Positions 59,096 through 64,000 of a stretch of DNA of 64,000 nt are shown here, in pieces. The position numbers were made by a program, and so were the translations under genes. The stretch comes from Liolophura sinensis (taxonomy: Eukaryota; Mollusca; Polyplacophora; Chitonida; Chitonidae). The stretch covers positions 23,015,788-23,079,787 of the forward strand of contig NC_088302.1 of the NCBI RefSeq assembly GCF_032854445.1, given 5' to 3'. Each line of letters starts with the position of its first letter. The first letter of the stretch is position 1. The notes below the pieces were generated by a model. That model was not told the DNA's origin. It did no database searches and saw only the letters and a program-made list of their open reading frames with translations.

Positions 59096-62000
59096 ATGAC
59101 CTTGCCACTGCTCTTTCAACTGCCCAAGCTTCTGGTCGTCCACTGCCCTTCAACTGCCCATACCACTGTTCTTCTATGTCCCAAACTACTTCTGCTGCCC
59201 GAACTACTGCTTTTCCACTGCTACATTATTGCTCTTCTGCTGCCATACTGCTGCTCTTCCGCTGCTACATTACTGCTCTTCCGCTTCCATACAGCTGCTC
59301 TTCTGCTGCTACTCTACTGCTCTTCCACTGCTACACTACTGCTCTTCCACTGCTACATTACTGCTCTTCCGCTGCCATACTGCTGCTCTTCCGCTGCTAC
59401 ATTACTGCTTTTCCGCTGCCATACTACTGCTCTTCTGCTCAAACTGCTGCCATACTGCTACTCTTCCGCTGCTACACTGCTGCTCTTCCGCTGCTACATT
59501 ACTGCTCTTCCGCTGCCATACTGCTGCTATTCCGCTGCCTATACTGCTGCTCTTCCACTGCCATACCGGTGCTCTTCCACTGCCATACTGCTGCTCTTCT
59601 GCTGCCTATACTGCTGCTCTTCCGCTGCCATACCGGTGCTCTTCCACTGCCATACTGCTGCTTTTCCGCTGCCTATACTGCTGCTCTTTCGCTGCCATAC
59701 TGCTACTCTTCTGCTGCCATACTGCTGCTATTCTGCTGCCATACTGCTGCTATTCCGCTGCCTATACTGCTGCTCTTCCGCTGCCATACCGGTGCTCTTC
59801 CACTGCCATACCGGTGCTCTTCTGCTGCCATACTGCTGCTCTTCCGCTGCCATACCGGTGCTCTTCCACTGCCATACTGCTGCTTTTCCGCTGCCTATAC
59901 TGCTGCTCTTTCGCTGCCATACTGCTACTCTTCTGCTGCCATACTGCTGCTATTCTGCTGCCATACTGCTGCTATTCCGCTGCCTATACTGCTGCTCTTC
60001 CGCTGCCATACCGGTGCTCTTCCACTGCCATACCGGTGCTCTTCTGCTGCCATACTGCTGCTCTTCCGCTGCCATACCGGTGCTCTTCCACTGCCATACT
60101 GCTGCTCTTCCGCTGCCTATACTGCTGCCATACTGCTGCTCTTCCACTGCCATTCCGCTGCCTATACTGCTGCTCTTCTGCTGCCATACTACTGCTCTTC
60201 CGCTGCCATACCAGTTCTCCTCGCTGCCATACTGCTGCCCTTCCTGTGCCTATACTGCTGCTCTTCCACTGCTACACTGCTGCTCTTCCGCTGCCATACT
60301 GCTGCTCTTCCGCTGCCATACGGGTGCTCTTCCACTGCCATACTGCTGCTCTTCCGCTGCCATACCGGTGCTCTTCCACTGCCATACTGCTGCTTTTCCG
60401 CTGCCTATACTGCTGCTCTTCCACTGCCATACTGCTACTCTTCCACTGCCATACCGATTCTCCTCGCTGCCTATACTGCTTCTCTTCCGCTGCCATACCG
60501 GTGCTCTTCTGCTGCCTATACTGCTGCTATTCCGCTGCCATACCGGTGCTCTTCCACTGCCATACTGCTGCTCTTCCACTGCCATACCGGTGCTCTTCCA
60601 CTGCCATACTTCTGCTCTTCCGCTGCCTATACTGCTGCTCTTCCGCTGCCATACCGCTGCTCTTCCACTGCCGTTCCGCTGCCTATACTGCTGCTCTTCT
60701 GCTGCCATACTGCTGCTCTTCCGCTGCCATACTGCTGCTCTTCCGCTGCCATACTGCTGCCCTTCCGGTGCCTATACTGCTGCTCTTCCGCTGCCATACC
60801 GGTTCTCCTCGCTGCCCTACTGCTGCCCATCCGGTGCCTACACTGCTGCTCTTCCACTGCCATACTACTGCTCTTCCACTGCCATACTGCTGCTATTCCA
60901 CTGCCTATGCTGCTACCTATACTGCTGCTCTTCCGCTGCCATACCGGTGCTCTTCTGCTGCCTACACTGCTGTTCTTCTGCTGCCATACCGGTGCTCTTC
61001 TGCTGCCTATACTGCTGCTCTTCCGCTGCCTATACTACTGCTCTTCTGTTGCCTATACTGCTGCTCTTCCGCTGCCATACCGGTGCTCTTCTGCTGCCTA
61101 CACTGCTGTTCTTCTGCTGCCATACCGGTGCTCTTCTGCTGCCTACACTGCTGTTCTTCTGCTGCCTATACTGCTGCTCTTCCGCTGCCTATACTACTGC
61201 TCTTCCACTGCCATACTACTGCTCTTCCACTGCCATACTGCTGCTATTCCACTGCCTATGCTGCTACCTATACTGCTGCTCTTCCGCTGCCATACCGGTG
61301 CTCTTCTGCTGCCTACACTGCTGTTCTTCTGCTGCCATACCGGTGCTCTTCTGCTGCCTATACTGCTGCTCTTCCGCTGCCTATACTACTGCTCTTCTGT
61401 TGCCTATACTGCTGCTCTTCCGCTGCCATACCGGTGCTCTTCTGCTGCCTACACTGCTGTTCTTCTGCTGCATTACCGGTGCTCTTCTGCTGCCTATACT
61501 GCTGCTCTTCCGCTGCCTATACTACTGCTCTTCTGTTGCCTATACTGCTGCTCTTCCGCTGCCATACCAGTGCTCTTCTGCTGCCTATACTGCTGCTCTT
61601 CTGCTGCCTATACTACTGCTCTTCTGCTGCGTATACTACTGCTCTTCCGCTGTCTATACTGCTGCTCTTCCGCTGCCGTTCCGCTGCCTATACTGCTGCT
61701 CTTCTGCTGCCATACCGGTTCTCCTCGCTGCCATACTGCTGCTTTTCCGGTGCCTATACTGCTGCTCTTCCACTGCTACACTACTGCTCTTCCACTGCCT
61801 ATGCTGCTCTTCCACTGCCTATGCTGCTGCTCTTCCGCTGCCTATACTACTGCTCTTCTGCTGCCTATACTGCTGCTCTTCCGCTGTCTATACTGCTGCT
61901 CTTCCGCTGCCGTTCCGCTGCCTATACTGCTGCTCTTCTGCTGCCATACCGGTTCTCCTCGCTGCCATACTGCTGCCCTTCCGGTGCCTATACTGCTGCT

Positions 62001-62596
62001 CTTCCACTGCTACACTACTACTCTTCCACTGCTACACTGCTGCTCTTCCACTGCCTATGCTGCTGCTCTTCCGCTGCCTATACTACTGCTCTTCCGCTGC
62101 CTATACTACTGCTCTTCTGCTGCCTATACTGCTGCTCTTCCGCTGCCTATACTACTGCTCTTCCGCTGCCTATACTACTGCTCTTCCACTGCTACACTGC
62201 TGCTCTTCCACTGCCTATACTGCTGCTCTTCTGTTGCCTATACTGCTGCTCTTCCGCTGCCATACCAGTGCTCTTCTGCTGCCTATACTGCTGCTCTTCT
62301 GCTGCCTATACTACTGCTCTTCTGCTGCGTATACTACTGCTCTTCCGCTGTCTATACTGCTGCTCTTCCGCTGCCGTTCCGCTGCCTATACTGCTGCTCT
62401 TCTGCTGCCATACCGGTTCTCCTCGCTGCCATACTGCTGCCCTTCCGGTGCCTATACTGCTGCTCTTCCACTGCTACACTACTGCTCTTCCACTGCTACA
62501 CTGCTGCTCTTCCACTGCCTATGCTGCTGCTCTTCCGCTGCCTATACTACTGCTCTTCTGCTGCCTATACTACTGCGTTTCTTTGTTAGCCTATGA
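59096..62596 (+). repeat. 22/23-bp minisatellite, about 3.5 kb
   Basis: Tandem units with core TACTGCTGCTCTTCCGCTGC followed by CA (22 bp) or CTA (23 bp); variants have CCGGTGCTC, CTATTC or CTTTTC. Units at the left edge (59096-59230) and the flank past 62596 are diverged, while the centre is homogeneous. Larger repeats are visible: a 222-bp block (59761 to 59983), a shift of 351 bp (60901 to 61252) and one of 698 bp (61631 to 62329). The unit contains no TAA, TAG or TGA in any forward phase, so all three plus frames stay open for over 1100 codons of Leu/Cys/Ala/Pro-rich text; this is a compositional effect, not a gene. Confidence 0.95.
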
Positions 62597-64000
62597 GCAG
62601 TTAAAGGGAAACCTTAATTTGTATATTTATATATTTGGAACAGCTGCTTTTCAACTGGCTGTTTCTGGCAGACTGCTAATCTACTGCCTTTAGTCAGCAG
62701 AATAGCATTTCTACTGCATATCTATTGTTCCTATAACTGCTATGTGGCTGGAAATCAGCTGCTTTCATCAACTGGAGACCTGCTGAAAGAGCACTTCTAT
62801 TCAGCTGCCATTTGGTAAGGGTTTTACTTGTATGATATTTGTTAGCAGAAACTAATCTGCTAATTGGATTAAGACTTATGTTGAAGCTCCTTGGTTAATG
62901 ACGTTGCCAGCTAGTCCTTGAATAACGATATCATAATTATGCCTGGAGTTAGTTTGACACGTTTCATTAATGGATTGCGATAAACTGCGCTATTCACGCC
63001 TCAAGGCACTCCGAATTACTGCTTCAGCAAGTCTTCATCTTTCTATGCGCTACCAGTTGCTAGAAACAGAGGTAATGAGCCCATCCCTATTATGGAAATT
63101 GTCTCTTTGAAAATTGGTGTTTATATATTGCGGATAGATGAAAAGTTATTGAACTTTTATAAATTTGTTTTCTTTTTATACTCTTACTGCACATGTATTG
63201 CTCACTTTGGGTTTTTTGCATCAAACTAGTGCCACCATTAGACAAGTGTGACCCCAAGGAACATGTGGTCTTGTTCAGACATAGCCTCATGCACCTATAC
63301 TCAACACCCATCAATAAAAATTCCTTGTTTTAATTCTTCGACATTTTCGCATATGAAAGAGCAAATTTCATTGCAATTTATGCACATTTTTAATTTGATT
63401 TTGAAGACAAAACTACATCGGTTGGATTGGCCAATTTCAGGACTTCGCAAAAAGTATAATTTTATCATTATACACAGCATAATGTCCTCAGAATTTGCTT
63501 GAATAACCATCTTGCAAACATGTGAAAAGGTAGAAGAATTGCAATAGTTGTTTGTCAGTGACAGTGATTTTAAATTGAGTGGACATAACATGCGGTGTGA
63601 TCGAGGATCTAGTGAGAGAACATGTAAGACAATAAGACAATTCTGTTATGTTTTTTAGCCATTTACTAGGATTTGTGCAGACATTGCATAAAAAAAGTTT
63701 TGTCCAATCCATTTGTAAGCTTTTGTCAGATTTTCATGTGCCTGTCACAAATTAGCTGACAGGAAGTGTGCAGAGGTCATGTCTGTCTGTGCAGTCTTTA
63801 ATTGGCTCAGTCTTGTTAATGTAGCTTCTTTTCCGTTCTTTTATATTTTTGTTGTTTTTTTTTTTGTGTGTGTTTATGTCAATTTTTCTTGTGTCCTTTA
63901 AAGTCTTTTGAAAATAACTAGAGAGCTATCCATTTCATCTGAATGTTTTTTAGCAGTTGATGCTAAAGTTTGCCAGCAGGTTGTAAGTTGAGCTAAGATT
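62597..64000. other. Right flank, no gene seen
   Basis: 62.63-62.82 kb keeps scattered ACTGCT, CAGCTGC and TACTGC motifs, probably decayed array. The rest is unique AT-rich DNA with no supported frame. Confidence 0.5.

Noticed and set aside
59096-62693. Three giant overlapping Leu/Cys-rich plus-strand ORFs (1137-1166 codons)
   Set aside because: They are the same stop-free 22/23-bp repeat read in three phases, start without gene context, and have no domain; not treated as genes.

Overview
The window is eukaryotic nuclear DNA, AT-rich, with introns, many short interspersed repeats and long tandem arrays. Two tRNA-derived SINE families with head and tail sequences of the kind seen in mollusc and other lophotrochozoan genomes, plus a non-clustered delta-like protocadherin, suggest a lophotrochozoan, most likely a mollusc. 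The species cannot be named from the sequence alone.

Region by region: 1-10.8 kb has no gene and holds SINE copies, the C-terminal part of a dead LINE reverse transcriptase (3.8-4.5 kb), a GC-rich minisatellite (5.1 kb) and TA microsatellites. 10.8-17.0 kb holds the one clear gene, a minus-strand protocadherin of four coding exons (about 1210 residues), with a signal peptide, seven cadherin repeats, one membrane helix and a long cytoplasmic tail. An acceptor just upstream of the start codon implies a non-coding first exon further right that I could not place. 17-39.5 kb has no convincing gene. It holds a Harbinger-type inverted-repeat element (24.2-24.8 kb), two opposite copies of a second small inverted-repeat element (25.5 and 30.0 kb), a second SINE family (33.0-33.3 kb), and two CCAAT-containing patches that could be promoters (21.1 and 32.4-32.8 kb).

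39.6-62.6 kb is dominated by tandem repeats. A small 42-bp minisatellite at 39.6 kb is followed by a near-perfect 7.88-kb tandem duplication (40,952-48,831 and 48,835-56,719). Each copy ends in an 83-unit array of another 42-bp repeat. A third array, of 22/23-bp units, runs from 59.1 to 62.6 kb and is open in all three forward frames only because its unit contains no stop codon. Between the duplication and the last array, two short coding-like blocks with splice signals (57.1 and 58.2 kb) may be the end of a small unrecognised plus-strand gene.

The genes do not form a pathway. The clear biology is one neuronal/adhesion-type protocadherin. The most unusual features are the duplicated minisatellite block, its higher-order structure, and the possible kinship between the 42-bp and 22-bp repeat families. 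I found no evidence for an undescribed multi-gene system.
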